Source: Anaerozeibacter quisquiliarum (lineage in GTDB: Bacteria > Bacillota > Clostridia > Christensenellales > Aristaeellaceae). Taken from it: a stretch of 27,016 bases of DNA. The notes beneath the pieces are model-generated. The model was not told where the DNA came from, made no database searches, and saw only the letters and a program-made list of their open reading frames with translations. The position numbers and the translations under genes were made by a program. This document shows, in pieces, positions 15,017 through 23,378 of the stretch. The stretch lies in assembly GCA_051162045.1 (NCBI GenBank), contig JBISDI010000048.1; one strand, 5' to 3'. Position 1 is the stretch's first letter. Every line of letters starts with the position of its first letter.

Positions 15017-15081
15017 GATGCTACCGATGATAACCGGGGCGGGCACGTCCCGGGGGTCAAAATATGAACGGAGGGAATTCC

Positions 15082-15993
15082 ATGAAAAAGACGCTTGCGA
15101 TCCTGTTGGTCCTGATGCTCTCGACGATTCTTTCGGTTCCCGGCTTTGCGGAAGGCACGATTTCCGTCAACCTCAAGACGCTTTCCAGCGAGTACTGGCA
15201 GAATGTGAAGTCCGGCTGCGACGCGGCGGCGGCGGAGCTGGGCGCGACCATCGACGTGCAGGGCGCCTCGGCGGAGACCGAGATCGCCGAGCAGGTGGCG
15301 CAGCTGGAGACCCAGCTGGCCGCGGGTCCCGCCGCCATCGTGATCGCCCCGCTGGACGGCGACGCGGTGATCGGCGTACTGCAATCCTCGGGCTACAAAG
15401 GCCCCGTGATCTTCTGCGACACCGATTGCGCGTACGAGCAGAAGACCACCTTCGTGGGCACCTCGAACGAGGATGCCGCCTACACCGGCGGCGTCTACGG
15501 CGTGAAGCTTAACGGCGACAAGACCGGCGCGGTCATCATCTACGGCCAGGAGGGCGACAACACCTCCAACCTGCGCAAGGCCGGCTATGAGAAGGCGCTG
15601 AAGGAAGCGGGCATTACGCCGTTGGCGATGCTGTCGGGCAACAACACCACGGACGGCGCGACCAAGGTCATGGAGGATCTGCTCAACGCCTACCCCGACC
15701 AGATCAACCTGGTGCTGTGCATGAACGACGACACCGCGATTGGCGCGATCAACGCCATCGAAGCGGCGGGCGTCTCCGGCATCAACGTGATCGGCTTCGA
15801 CGGCAATGCCAGCGCAGTGGAGCTGATCGCCGCGGGCAAGATGACGGCCACCGTCGCGCAGCAGCCGGTGCTGATGGGCGAGCTCGCCATCAAGGCCGCC
15901 GCCAGCGCCGTCAAGGGCGAGGCGATCGATGCCCGCGTGGTCGTCGACACCGTCATCATCGACGCCGCCAACGCCGCTGAGTTCTTGAAGTAA
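15082..15993 (+). CDS. Sugar-binding protein of RbsB type, probably for inositol
   Basis: Secreted periplasmic-binding-protein-like (Peripla_BP_4) component of 303 residues. A classic signal peptide (MKKTLAILLVLMLSTILSVPGFA) ends at an A-E signal peptidase I site. It has no cysteine, so this is not a lipoprotein. The mature protein has two Rossmann-like lobes, with VIAPLDGDAV near residue 92, the FVGTSNEDAAYTGG segment, the hinge-side NDDTAIGAINAIEAAG, and NVIGFDGNASAVELI near the end. ATG 15082 is preceded by GGAGGG; the ATG at 15064 lacks a site. It heads the operon of an RbsA-type ATPase, RbsC-type permease and iolEBDG, so myo-inositol or another inositol isomer is the likely ligand, like IbpA in Caulobacter. 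Confidence 0.88.
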   Translation: MKKTLAILLVLMLSTILSVPGFAEGTISVNLKTLSSEYWQNVKSGCDAAAAELGATIDVQGASAETEIAEQVAQLETQLAAGPAAIVIAPLDGDAVIGVLQSSGYKGPVIFCDTDCAYEQKTTFVGTSNEDAAYTGGVYGVKLNGDKTGAVIIYGQEGDNTSNLRKAGYEKALKEAGITPLAMLSGNNTTDGATKVMEDLLNAYPDQINLVLCMNDDTAIGAINAIEAAGVSGINVIGFDGNASAVELIAAGKMTATVAQQPVLMGELAIKAAASAVKGEAIDARVVVDTVIIDAANAAEFLK

Positions 15994-16013
15994 GCGTACT
16001 TACGCGGGATCCC

Positions 16014-16045
16014 TGCGGACGATCCGGCGCGCCGGATCGTCCGCA
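16014..16045 (+). terminator. Perfect intercistronic palindrome after the binding-protein gene
   Basis: A 32-base perfect inverted repeat (arms 16014-16029 and 16030-16045, centred on CGGCGCGCCG) lies between the binding protein and the ATPase gene. No T-run follows. As at 4229-4283, it sits directly after a solute-binding-protein gene and probably stabilises that part of the mRNA or attenuates read-through. Confidence 0.6.
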
Positions 16046-16070
16046 AACCCATCAGGAGGGAGGCGGCCGG

Positions 16071-17576
16071 ATGAACGAGTATGCAGTGGAGCTGCGGGGC
16101 GTCACCAAGAAGTTTCCGGGCGTGGTCGCCATGCGCGACATGCACATCGGCATCAAGCCCGGTGAAATCCACGGGCTGATCGGCGAGAACGGCGCGGGCA
16201 AGTCCACGCTGATTAAGGTGCTGACCGGCGTGCACATCCCCGAGGCGGGGGAGATTTTCGTGGGCGGGCAGAAGGTCAGCTTTTCGAACCCCGTCGAGGC
16301 GCGCGCGCAGGGCATCGCCTGCGTGTACCAGGAGCTCAACATCGTGCCCATGCTGCCGGTGGTGGACAATGTGTTCATGGGGCGCAAGCTCACAAACCGG
16401 CTGGGGCTGCTCGACTACCCGCGGATGCACCGCGAGGCCCGCGAGGCGCTGTCGTTGTTGGGCCATCCCGAGATCGACACGCGCAAGGCCTGCGGGAAAC
16501 TCGGCATCGGGCTTCAGCAGATGGTCGAGATCGCCAAGGCGGTGTCGCAGAGCGCCAAGCTGATTATCATGGACGAGCCCACCTCGTCGCTCGGCGAGCA
16601 GGAGATCGGGCGGCTGATGGACACGGTGCGCAAGCTGCGCGATCAGGGCATCGCGATCCTGTTCGTGTCGCACAAGCTGGAGGAGCTGTTCGAGCTGTGC
16701 GACCGCGTAACCGTCATGCGCGACGGCGAGCACATCATGACCGAGGACATGCAGGGCATGACCAACGACCGGCTGATCGAGGCGATGGTCGGCCGCACGC
16801 TCGAGAACCAGTTCCCGAAGGTTAAGGGCGTCAAGGGCGAGTGTTTCTTGAAGGCGGCGCACCTCAACTCCGCGGGCGTGCTGCGCGACGTGAGCTTCGA
16901 GGCCTACGGCGGGCAGATACTGGCCTTCGCGGGACTCGTGGGCGCGGGCCGCACCGAGACGATGCGCGCCATCTTCGGCGCGGACCGGCTCGACAGCGGC
17001 GAGATCCACATCCGGGGCAAGAAGGCGTCGATCCGAAATCCCGGCGCGGCGATCCGCAAGGGCATCGCGTTTTTGACCGAGGACCGCAAGGGGCAGGGGC
17101 TGGTGCTCGGCCAGTCGGTCAAGACCAACATGATCTTGGCCAACATGCAGAAGTTTAAGCTCGGGCCGATGCTCCGCGGCAAGATGGTCGATCGTTCAAG
17201 CCGCGAGTTGGTGCGCACGCTGCGCATCAAGACGCCGTCGGTCGACGAGGTCACCGCGCAGTTGTCGGGCGGCAACCAGCAGAAGGTCGTGATCGGCAAG
17301 TGGCTCAACTGCGACGCCGACATCTTCATCTTTGACGAGCCCACGCGCGGCATCGACGTGGGCGCGAAGGTCGAGGTGTACAATGTGATGAACGACCTCG
17401 TCCTAAAGGGCAAGTGCATCATCATGGTGTCGTCGGAGCTGCCGGAGGTGCTGGGCATGAGCGACCGCGTGATCGTTATGCGCGGCGGACGCGTCATGGT
17501 CGAGCTCGACCGCGAGGGCGATCACTTCAACCAGGAGGACATCATGCGCGCCGCATGGGGAGGGGAAGTCGGATGA
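16071..17576 (+). CDS. Sugar ABC transporter ATPase with two nucleotide-binding domains, RbsA/MglA type
   Basis: Cytoplasmic ATPase of 501 residues, the normal size for this double-domain family. Domain 1 has Walker A GENGAGKST (about residues 38-46), the degenerate signature LGIGLQQMVEIAKA, Walker B LIIMDEPTSSL and SHKLEE. Domain 2 has the degenerate Walker A GLVGAGRTETM, TEDRKGQGL, a full signature LSGGNQQKV (near residue 398) and Walker B IFIFDEPTRGIDVG. The unequal pattern is typical for RbsA and MglA. ATG 16071 follows GGAGGGAGG, and the stop overlaps the permease start as ATGA. It energises the inositol importer with 15082-15993 and 17573-18595. Confidence 0.94.
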   Translation: MNEYAVELRGVTKKFPGVVAMRDMHIGIKPGEIHGLIGENGAGKSTLIKVLTGVHIPEAGEIFVGGQKVSFSNPVEARAQGIACVYQELNIVPMLPVVDNVFMGRKLTNRLGLLDYPRMHREAREALSLLGHPEIDTRKACGKLGIGLQQMVEIAKAVSQSAKLIIMDEPTSSLGEQEIGRLMDTVRKLRDQGIAILFVSHKLEELFELCDRVTVMRDGEHIMTEDMQGMTNDRLIEAMVGRTLENQFPKVKGVKGECFLKAAHLNSAGVLRDVSFEAYGGQILAFAGLVGAGRTETMRAIFGADRLDSGEIHIRGKKASIRNPGAAIRKGIAFLTEDRKGQGLVLGQSVKTNMILANMQKFKLGPMLRGKMVDRSSRELVRTLRIKTPSVDEVTAQLSGGNQQKVVIGKWLNCDADIFIFDEPTRGIDVGAKVEVYNVMNDLVLKGKCIIMVSSELPEVLGMSDRVIVMRGGRVMVELDREGDHFNQEDIMRAAWGGEVG

Positions 17577-18595
17577 CGAGCACACCAAGTACCGCCGGGC
17601 AGAAAAAGACCGGCATCGGCGACATCCTGATGAAGCTGGGGCCGCTCATGGTTCTGGCGATACTGTTCGTGGTATTCTCGGTCGCGCTGCCGGACAAGTT
17701 CCTTCGGGTCAGCAACCTGATGAACATCCTCAAGCAGACCTCGATCAACTGCCTGATCGGCTCGGGCATGCTGCTCGCGCTGATTACCGCGGGCATCGAC
17801 CTGTCGGTGGGCTACAACACCATCCTCGCCACCTGCCTGATCGGTGTACTGACGCAGAACTTCGGCATCACCAATCCGTTCGTCCTGATCGTCAGCGCGA
17901 TCGCGATCTCGACGGCGGCGGGCTTCGTCAACGGCACGCTGTTGACCCGGCTCGATCTGCCGCACCCGTTTGTGTCGACGCTGGGCATGAAGTACGTGTT
18001 CTGGGGCGTGGCGCTGCTGATTACCGGTTCGAAGACGATCGGCTTCACCAACAAGGGCATCGACCCGGTGCTGTGGATCGGCAAGGAGACGGTGGGAAGC
18101 ATAGGTTTTCCGGTCAGCTTCCTGCTGATCCTCATCGTCTACGCCATCTTCGACGTGTTTCTCAACCACACCGCGCTGGGCCGTCAAATCTACTGCGTGG
18201 GCGGCAACCCCGAGGCGGCGCGCATGTCGGGCATCCGCTCGGAGCGCGTACTGACGATCGTGTACACGATCTCGGGCCTGATGTGCGGCATCGCGGGCGT
18301 CGTGCTGGCCGGGCGGCTCAACACCGCCAACACCGCGTCCGCCGCGACCTACGACACCGACGCGATCGCGGCCTGCATCATCGGCGGCGCTTCGTTTAGG
18401 GGCGGCAAGGGCACGATCTGGGGTACGCTGCTGGGCGCGCTGCTGATCTCGGCGATCCGCAACGGACTCAACCTGTTCAGCGCGGGCAACGACATCCAGT
18501 ACATCGTGATCGGCCTCGTCATCATCGTGGCGGTGACCATCGACGTGACCCGCGGCAAGATCGAGGCGCGCGCGCGTAAAATGGCGACGGTATAA
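17573..18595 (+). CDS. Sugar ABC transporter permease, RbsC type
   Basis: Inner-membrane subunit of 340 residues with eight to ten hydrophobic segments. Family landmarks are LITAGIDLSVGYN (near residue 65), the GRQIYCVGGNPEAARMSGI loop that contacts the ATPase (near residue 205), and GGASFRGGKGTIWGTLLGAL (near residue 270). ATG 17573 overlaps the ATPase stop. The reading frame extends further upstream inside the ATPase gene, but that part is not coding here. It completes an importer that by context carries inositol. Confidence 0.93.
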   Translation: MTSTPSTAGQKKTGIGDILMKLGPLMVLAILFVVFSVALPDKFLRVSNLMNILKQTSINCLIGSGMLLALITAGIDLSVGYNTILATCLIGVLTQNFGITNPFVLIVSAIAISTAAGFVNGTLLTRLDLPHPFVSTLGMKYVFWGVALLITGSKTIGFTNKGIDPVLWIGKETVGSIGFPVSFLLILIVYAIFDVFLNHTALGRQIYCVGGNPEAARMSGIRSERVLTIVYTISGLMCGIAGVVLAGRLNTANTASAATYDTDAIAACIIGGASFRGGKGTIWGTLLGALLISAIRNGLNLFSAGNDIQYIVIGLVIIVAVTIDVTRGKIEARARKMATV

Positions 18596-18625
18596 ACAGT
18601 ATAACGTAAACTTGGAGGCGTTACA

Positions 18626-19525
18626 ATGTTCGACAGCCAGAAGGTATCCTTGGGCATCGCGCCGATCGGCTGGTGCAACGACGACATGCCCGAACTGGGC
18701 GCGGAGAATACGTTCCGCCAGACGGTCAGCGAAATGGCGCTCGCCGGATTCACCGGCACCGAAATCGGCAACAAGTATCCGGCCGATCCCGCGGAACTCA
18801 AATGGGAACTCGACCTGCGCGGCATGCGAATCGCCTCGCGCTGGTACAGTTCGTTCATCCTGACCCGGCCGATCGAAGAAGAGGAGGCCGAGTTCGCGAA
18901 GGCGCTTGATTTCCTCGAGGCCGTCGGCGCCAACCGCGTCAACGTATCCGAGCAGAGCTATTCGATCCAGGGCCAGATAGATACGCCGGTGCTGGGCGGG
19001 GCCAAGCATGTGATGGACGACGCCGAGTGGGCGCGGTTCACGGCCGGGCTCAACCGGCTGGGCGCGCTGGCCAGGGCGCGGGGCTTCAAGCTGTGCTTCC
19101 ATCATCACATGGGCACCGTGGTGCAGACCGCGGATGAGACCGACCGCATGATGCGCGGGACCGATCCCGAGGCGGTGTTTCTGTGCTATGACACCGGCCA
19201 CTTCACCTTCGCCGGTGAGAACCCGCTGACCATGCTCGAGCGCTACGCGGCCCGCGTCGGCCACGTGCACCTCAAGGACATGCGCCGCGCGGTGGTCGAC
19301 CGCGTGAAGCCCGAGGGCTGGAGCTTCCTCAAGGCGGTGCGCGAGGGCGCGTTCACGGTGCCGGGCGACGGCTGCGTGGACTTTGACCCCATCCTGAAGA
19401 AGCTCGCGGAGGCAAACTACGAGGGCTGGCTGCTGGTCGAGGCCGAGCAGGATCCCGCGAAGGCGAATCCGCTCGAATACGCAATCGTGGCGCGCAAGTA
19501 CATTCGGCAACACGCGGGGATTTAG
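18626..19525 (+). CDS. iolE: Inosose dehydratase
   Basis: Dehydrates 2-keto-myo-inositol (scyllo-inosose) to 3D-(3,5/4)-trihydroxycyclohexane-1,2-dione, the second step of myo-inositol catabolism. The 299-residue product has the IolE N-terminus LGIAPIGWCNDDMPELG and EMALAGFTGTEIGNKYP, and a TIM-barrel metal site spread over FHHHMGTVVQT (about residues 157-167), CYDTGHFTFAG (187-197), HVHLKDM (212-218) and VEAEQDP (270-276). Length matches the family. ATG 18626 follows TTGGAGG, 30 bases after the permease stop, so it is in the same operon as the importer. Its substrate is made by the IolG encoded at 22348 and its product is used by IolD. Confidence 0.96.
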   Translation: MFDSQKVSLGIAPIGWCNDDMPELGAENTFRQTVSEMALAGFTGTEIGNKYPADPAELKWELDLRGMRIASRWYSSFILTRPIEEEEAEFAKALDFLEAVGANRVNVSEQSYSIQGQIDTPVLGGAKHVMDDAEWARFTAGLNRLGALARARGFKLCFHHHMGTVVQTADETDRMMRGTDPEAVFLCYDTGHFTFAGENPLTMLERYAARVGHVHLKDMRRAVVDRVKPEGWSFLKAVREGAFTVPGDGCVDFDPILKKLAEANYEGWLLVEAEQDPAKANPLEYAIVARKYIRQHAGI

Positions 19526-19535
19526 GAGAGGAACC

Positions 19536-20333
19536 ATGTACATTCAACGTGAAATCGGTCCGGGCTACAACCCCTACCTCACGACGCCCGACCGGGACGC
19601 GGGCACCTTCATGGACGTGGGGCTGCTGGTGCTGAAAGAGGGCGCACAGTGGGCGCTCAGCGAACCGGACAAGGAGGCGGCGCTGCTGCTGCTCAAGGGC
19701 AGCGTGCGCTTCGAGTGGGACGCGCATAACGCGGTCGCCGAGCGGCCCGACGAGTTCCGCCATGAGCCCTGGTGCCTGCACGTGCCCAAGAACACGCATG
19801 TCAGCGTGACCGCGCTTGCGGACGCCGAGATCTACGTGCAGGCGACCGAAAACGAGCGGGACTTTCCGGCCAAGCTCTACCGGCCGGAGGAAGTGCATGT
19901 GCAGCACGCGGGCGCGAACGGCGAGCTGATGGGCTGCATGCGCCGCGAGATCAAGACGCTGTTCGACTACGAGAGCGCACCCTGGTCCAACATGGTGCTG
20001 GGCGAGGTGCTCAACTACCCGGGCAAGTGGTCGAGCTATCCGCCCCACCACCACCCGCAGCCCGAGGTCTACTTCCACCGCTTCGACAGGCATCAGGGTT
20101 TCGGCGCGAGCTTCGCGAACGGCGAGATCTATAAGTCCGGGCACAACGGCCTGACGGTGATCTTGGACGGCTTCCATTCTCAAACCGCCGCGCCGGGCTA
20201 CGCGATGGCCTATGTGTGGGGCATCCGGCACCTCAAGGGCGACCCGTGGAAGAAGACCCGCATCGACGACGCCGAGCATGCCTGGCTGTGGCACAAGGAC
20301 GCAAACGACCACATCTTTTCCCCGGAGGATTAG
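19536..20333 (+). CDS. iolB: 5-deoxy-glucuronate isomerase
   Basis: Isomerises 5-deoxy-D-glucuronate, the product of IolD, to 2-deoxy-5-keto-D-gluconate. The protein is a bicupin of 265 residues. The metal-binding cupin motif is PPHHHPQPEVYFHRF (about residues 168-182), and GYAMAYVWGIRHL near residue 225 supplies the second half of the site. The N-terminal YIQREIGPGYNPYLT is also characteristic. Start ATG 19536 follows GGAGAGG, 10 bases after the iolE stop; iolD begins two bases after the iolB stop. The order iolE-iolB-iolD places three consecutive enzymes together. Confidence 0.96.
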   Translation: MYIQREIGPGYNPYLTTPDRDAGTFMDVGLLVLKEGAQWALSEPDKEAALLLLKGSVRFEWDAHNAVAERPDEFRHEPWCLHVPKNTHVSVTALADAEIYVQATENERDFPAKLYRPEEVHVQHAGANGELMGCMRREIKTLFDYESAPWSNMVLGEVLNYPGKWSSYPPHHHPQPEVYFHRFDRHQGFGASFANGEIYKSGHNGLTVILDGFHSQTAAPGYAMAYVWGIRHLKGDPWKKTRIDDAEHAWLWHKDANDHIFSPED

Positions 20334-20335
20334 CT

Positions 20336-22258
20336 ATGAAGACGGTACGGCTCACGATGGCGCAGGCATTGGTGCGCTTTCTGGAGAACCAATACATCCG
20401 CTTTGACGGTGAAGAGCATCGCTTCTTGAGGGGCGTGATGCTGCTGCCCGGCCACGGCAATGTGGTGGGGCTCGGGCAGGCGCTTGGGCAGGAGCGCCGG
20501 GACCTCGAGGTCTACCAGGGTAAGAACGAGCAGGGCATGGCCCACGCGGCCATCGCCTATGCCAAGCAGATGAAGCGCAAGCAGATCTTCGCGGTCACTT
20601 CGTCGGTGGGGCCGGGCGCGGCCAACATGGTCACCGCCGCCGGCACCGCCACCGCCAACAACATCCCGGTGCTGTTCCTGCCGGGCGACGTGTACGCCTG
20701 CCGCCAGCCCGATCCGGTGCTGCAGCAGATCGAGCAGGTTCACGACATGGGACTGTCCACCAACGACGCCTTCCGGCCCGTGTGCCGCTACTTTGACCGC
20801 GTGAACCGGCCCGAGCAGCTGATGAGCGCGATGCTGAACGCCTTCCGCGTGCTGACCGACCCGGCCGACACCGGCGCGGTGTGCGTGGCGCTGCCCCAGG
20901 ACGTCGAGGGCGAGGCCTACGATTACCCGGAGCGCTTCTTTGAGCGGCGCGTGCACGTGATCGAGCGCCGGCCGCCGACATCGGAGGCCGTGGCGCTGGC
21001 CGCCGCGCGCATCCGCGAAGCGAAGCGGCCCATCCTGATTTGCGGCGGCGGCGTGCGCTATTCCGAGGCGCACGGGGCCTTCCGCGCGTTTGCCGAGCAA
21101 TTTGGCATTCCGTTCGGCGAGACCCAGGCGGGCAAGTCGGCGATTGAATGGACCCACCCGCTCAACCTCGGCGGCATCGGCGTGACCGGCTGCGCCGCGG
21201 CCAACGGGATCGCGAAGCAGGCCGACCTCGTGATCGGCGTGGGCACCCGCTACACCGACTTCACCACCGCCTCGAAGTCGCTGTTTGGCGAGGACGCGGG
21301 TTTTGTCAACATCAGCGCGTCGCCGTTCCAGGCGGCGAAGCTGGACGCGGTGGCCGTGGTGGCCGACGCCAAGGCGGCGCTTGTGGCGCTGGCCGAAGCG
21401 CTTTCGGGTTATGGGGCGGACTGGGGCGACGCGGTCGCCGAGGCCAAGGCCGACTGGGCGGATGAGCTCGAGCGCCTGGACCACCTGCGCTTCACCGGCG
21501 AGGGCTATGTGCCCGAGGTCAACGACCGCAACGCCGAATCGGCGCAGCGGTTCGCCAAGGACCTGGGCGCGTCGCTGACCCAGACCGAGGTGCTGGGCGC
21601 GCTGAACCGGCTGATCGAGAAAGACGCCGTGGTCATCGGCTCCTCGGGCAGCCTGCCCGGCTGCATGCAGCGCATGTGGCGGGCGCGCACGCCCGACAGC
21701 TACCACATGGAGTACGGCTACTCCTGCATGGGCTACGAGATCTCCGGCGCGCTGGGCGTCAAGCTGGCGGTCGGCGAAGGCCAGGTCTACTCGATGGTGG
21801 GCGACGGCAGCTTCACGATGCTGCACTCCGAGCTGCTGACCGCGGTGCAGGAGCGCAAGAAAATCAATGTGTGCCTGTTTGACAACGCGAGTTTTGGCTG
21901 TATCAACAACCTGCAAACCGCTCAAGGCGGCGATACGCTGGCGACCGAGCTGCGTTACCGCGACGGCGCCGGCCACGACGGCGCGTTCCTGCACGTGGAC
22001 TACGCCATGATCGCGCGCGGCTACGGTGCGGCGGGCTACACGGTCCGCACGCTGGCGCAGCTCGAAGCCGCGCTCGAAGACGCGCGGAAGATCACCGACC
22101 GGCCGGTGCTGCTGGACATCAAGGTGCTGCCGAAGTCCATGACCGACGGCTACGGCGCGTGGTGGCGCGTGGGCACGCCCGAGGTGTCGGAAAACGAGCG
22201 CTGCCGCGAGGCGTGGAGGAATCATCAGGCCAACGAGGCGCAGGCGAGAAAGTATTGA
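20336..22258 (+). CDS. iolD: 3D-(3,5/4)-trihydroxycyclohexane-1,2-dione hydrolase (ThDP-dependent)
   Basis: Opens the inositol ring by hydrolysing the cyclic dione to 5-deoxy-D-glucuronate. The 640 residues are the usual IolD length with the three domains of the acetolactate-synthase family. The N-terminal domain has the catalytic glutamate in GKNEQGMAHAA (E about 65) and SSVGPGAANMVTAAGTAT; the middle domain has RPILICGGGVRYSEA; the C-terminal ThDP domain has GDGSFTMLH (about residue 488) and its partner Asn in FDNASFGCINN (about 516). ATG 20336 follows GGAGGATT; the frame runs on upstream but only through iolB. All cofactor motifs are intact. Confidence 0.96.
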   Translation: MKTVRLTMAQALVRFLENQYIRFDGEEHRFLRGVMLLPGHGNVVGLGQALGQERRDLEVYQGKNEQGMAHAAIAYAKQMKRKQIFAVTSSVGPGAANMVTAAGTATANNIPVLFLPGDVYACRQPDPVLQQIEQVHDMGLSTNDAFRPVCRYFDRVNRPEQLMSAMLNAFRVLTDPADTGAVCVALPQDVEGEAYDYPERFFERRVHVIERRPPTSEAVALAAARIREAKRPILICGGGVRYSEAHGAFRAFAEQFGIPFGETQAGKSAIEWTHPLNLGGIGVTGCAAANGIAKQADLVIGVGTRYTDFTTASKSLFGEDAGFVNISASPFQAAKLDAVAVVADAKAALVALAEALSGYGADWGDAVAEAKADWADELERLDHLRFTGEGYVPEVNDRNAESAQRFAKDLGASLTQTEVLGALNRLIEKDAVVIGSSGSLPGCMQRMWRARTPDSYHMEYGYSCMGYEISGALGVKLAVGEGQVYSMVGDGSFTMLHSELLTAVQERKKINVCLFDNASFGCINNLQTAQGGDTLATELRYRDGAGHDGAFLHVDYAMIARGYGAAGYTVRTLAQLEAALEDARKITDRPVLLDIKVLPKSMTDGYGAWWRVGTPEVSENERCREAWRNHQANEAQARKY

Positions 22259-22347
22259 CAAACCGCCGGCGCGGGCGCTCCTCCAGGGAGGGAAATGGAG
22301 AAGGGAACGGCAAAGAACCACGAAGTATAGAGAAAGAGGGCACTCAC

Positions 22348-23358
22348 ATGGACAAGAAACTTAGGATCGGCGTCATCGGCGCGGGGCGCATCGGCAAGCT
22401 GCACGCGGAAAACCTGGTGAATCGAGTGCTGAACGCCGAGGTCGCGGCGATCTCGGACGTCTACCTGCCCGCGGCGCAGGAACTGGCCGCGAAGCTGAAT
22501 GTCAAGACGGCCACGGCGGACTATCACGACCTGCTGAACGATCCGTCGATCGACGCGATCTTCATCTGCTCCTCGACCGACACCCACGCGCAGATCTCGA
22601 TCGAGGCGGCGAAGAAAGGCAAGCACATCTTCTGCGAGAAACCGATCGATCAGGACGTGTCCAAGATCGAGGCGGTGCTCGAAGCGGTCGAGGCGGCGGG
22701 CATCAAGTACCAGGTGGGCTTCAACCGCCGGTTCGACAAGCACTTCAAGCATGTGCGCGAGGTGGTGGCGAAGGGCGGCGTGGGCGAGGTGCAGATCGTC
22801 AAGGTTACCTCCCGCGACCCGCAGGCGCCGCCGGTGTCCTACGTCAAAACCTCGGGCGGCATCTTCGCCGACATGACCATCCACGACTTCGACATGGTGC
22901 GCTACCTGTCGGGCAGCGAGGTTGCCGAGGTCTCGGTGTTCGGCGCGTGCCTGATCGATCCCGGCATCGGCGAGGCGGGCGACATCGACACCTGCATCAT
23001 CAACCTGCGCTTTGAGAACGGCGCGCTGGGCGTCATCGACAACTCGCGCCAGGCGGTCTACGGCTACGACCAGCGCGTGGAGGTATTCGGCTCGAAGGGC
23101 ATGATCTCCGCCGCCAACGAGACCGCCAACAACACCGCCTGGTACACCGCCGACGGCGTGGCGACCGAGAAGCCGCTGTGGTTCTTCCTCGAGCGCTACA
23201 ACGACGCGTTCATCGAGGAGGAGCGCGACTTTGTCGAGGCCTGCCTGCAAGGCAAGGACACGCCGGTGCGCGCCATCGACGGGCTCAAGCCGGTCAAGAT
23301 CGCCATCGCGGCCCAGAAATCCCTGAAACTGGGCGGCGCGCCGGTGAAAGTAGACTAA
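22348..23358 (+). CDS. iolG: Inositol 2-dehydrogenase
   Basis: Oxidises myo-inositol (or a related isomer) to 2-keto-myo-inositol with NAD+, the first pathway step. The 336-residue Gfo/Idh/MocA protein has the Rossmann motif GVIGAGRIGKLHAENL (G11-x-G13-x-x-G16), the EKP segment with catalytic K98, and D175-MTI-H179 in ADMTIHDFDM, matching K97, D172 and H176 of Bacillus IolG. ATG 22348 follows AGAGGG; the 89-base gap from iolD holds no promoter that I can see. Isomer preference (myo, scyllo or D-chiro) cannot be judged. Its position just ahead of the GAPDH-like gene links the classical iol genes to the unusual trio. Confidence 0.94.
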   Translation: MDKKLRIGVIGAGRIGKLHAENLVNRVLNAEVAAISDVYLPAAQELAAKLNVKTATADYHDLLNDPSIDAIFICSSTDTHAQISIEAAKKGKHIFCEKPIDQDVSKIEAVLEAVEAAGIKYQVGFNRRFDKHFKHVREVVAKGGVGEVQIVKVTSRDPQAPPVSYVKTSGGIFADMTIHDFDMVRYLSGSEVAEVSVFGACLIDPGIGEAGDIDTCIINLRFENGALGVIDNSRQAVYGYDQRVEVFGSKGMISAANETANNTAWYTADGVATEKPLWFFLERYNDAFIEEERDFVEACLQGKDTPVRAIDGLKPVKIAIAAQKSLKLGGAPVKVD

Positions 23359-23378
23359 ATCGCGGGAGGCAAATCACT

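Noticed and set aside
15690..17009. Long minus-strand frame opposite the inositol-binding-protein and ATPase genes
   Set aside because: Antisense to two well-supported genes and across a palindrome; no start signal.
17522..19543. 673-codon open frame on the minus strand opposite the RbsC and iolE genes
   Set aside because: It is antisense to two clear genes with strong family motifs. Its product is rich in Arg, His, Gln and Asp with no recognisable domain, as expected for a shadow frame in GC-rich DNA.
20330..22321. 663-codon open frame on the minus strand opposite iolD
   Set aside because: Mirror frame of a confidently assigned gene; no ribosome binding site or domain, and compositionally a GC-skew artefact.
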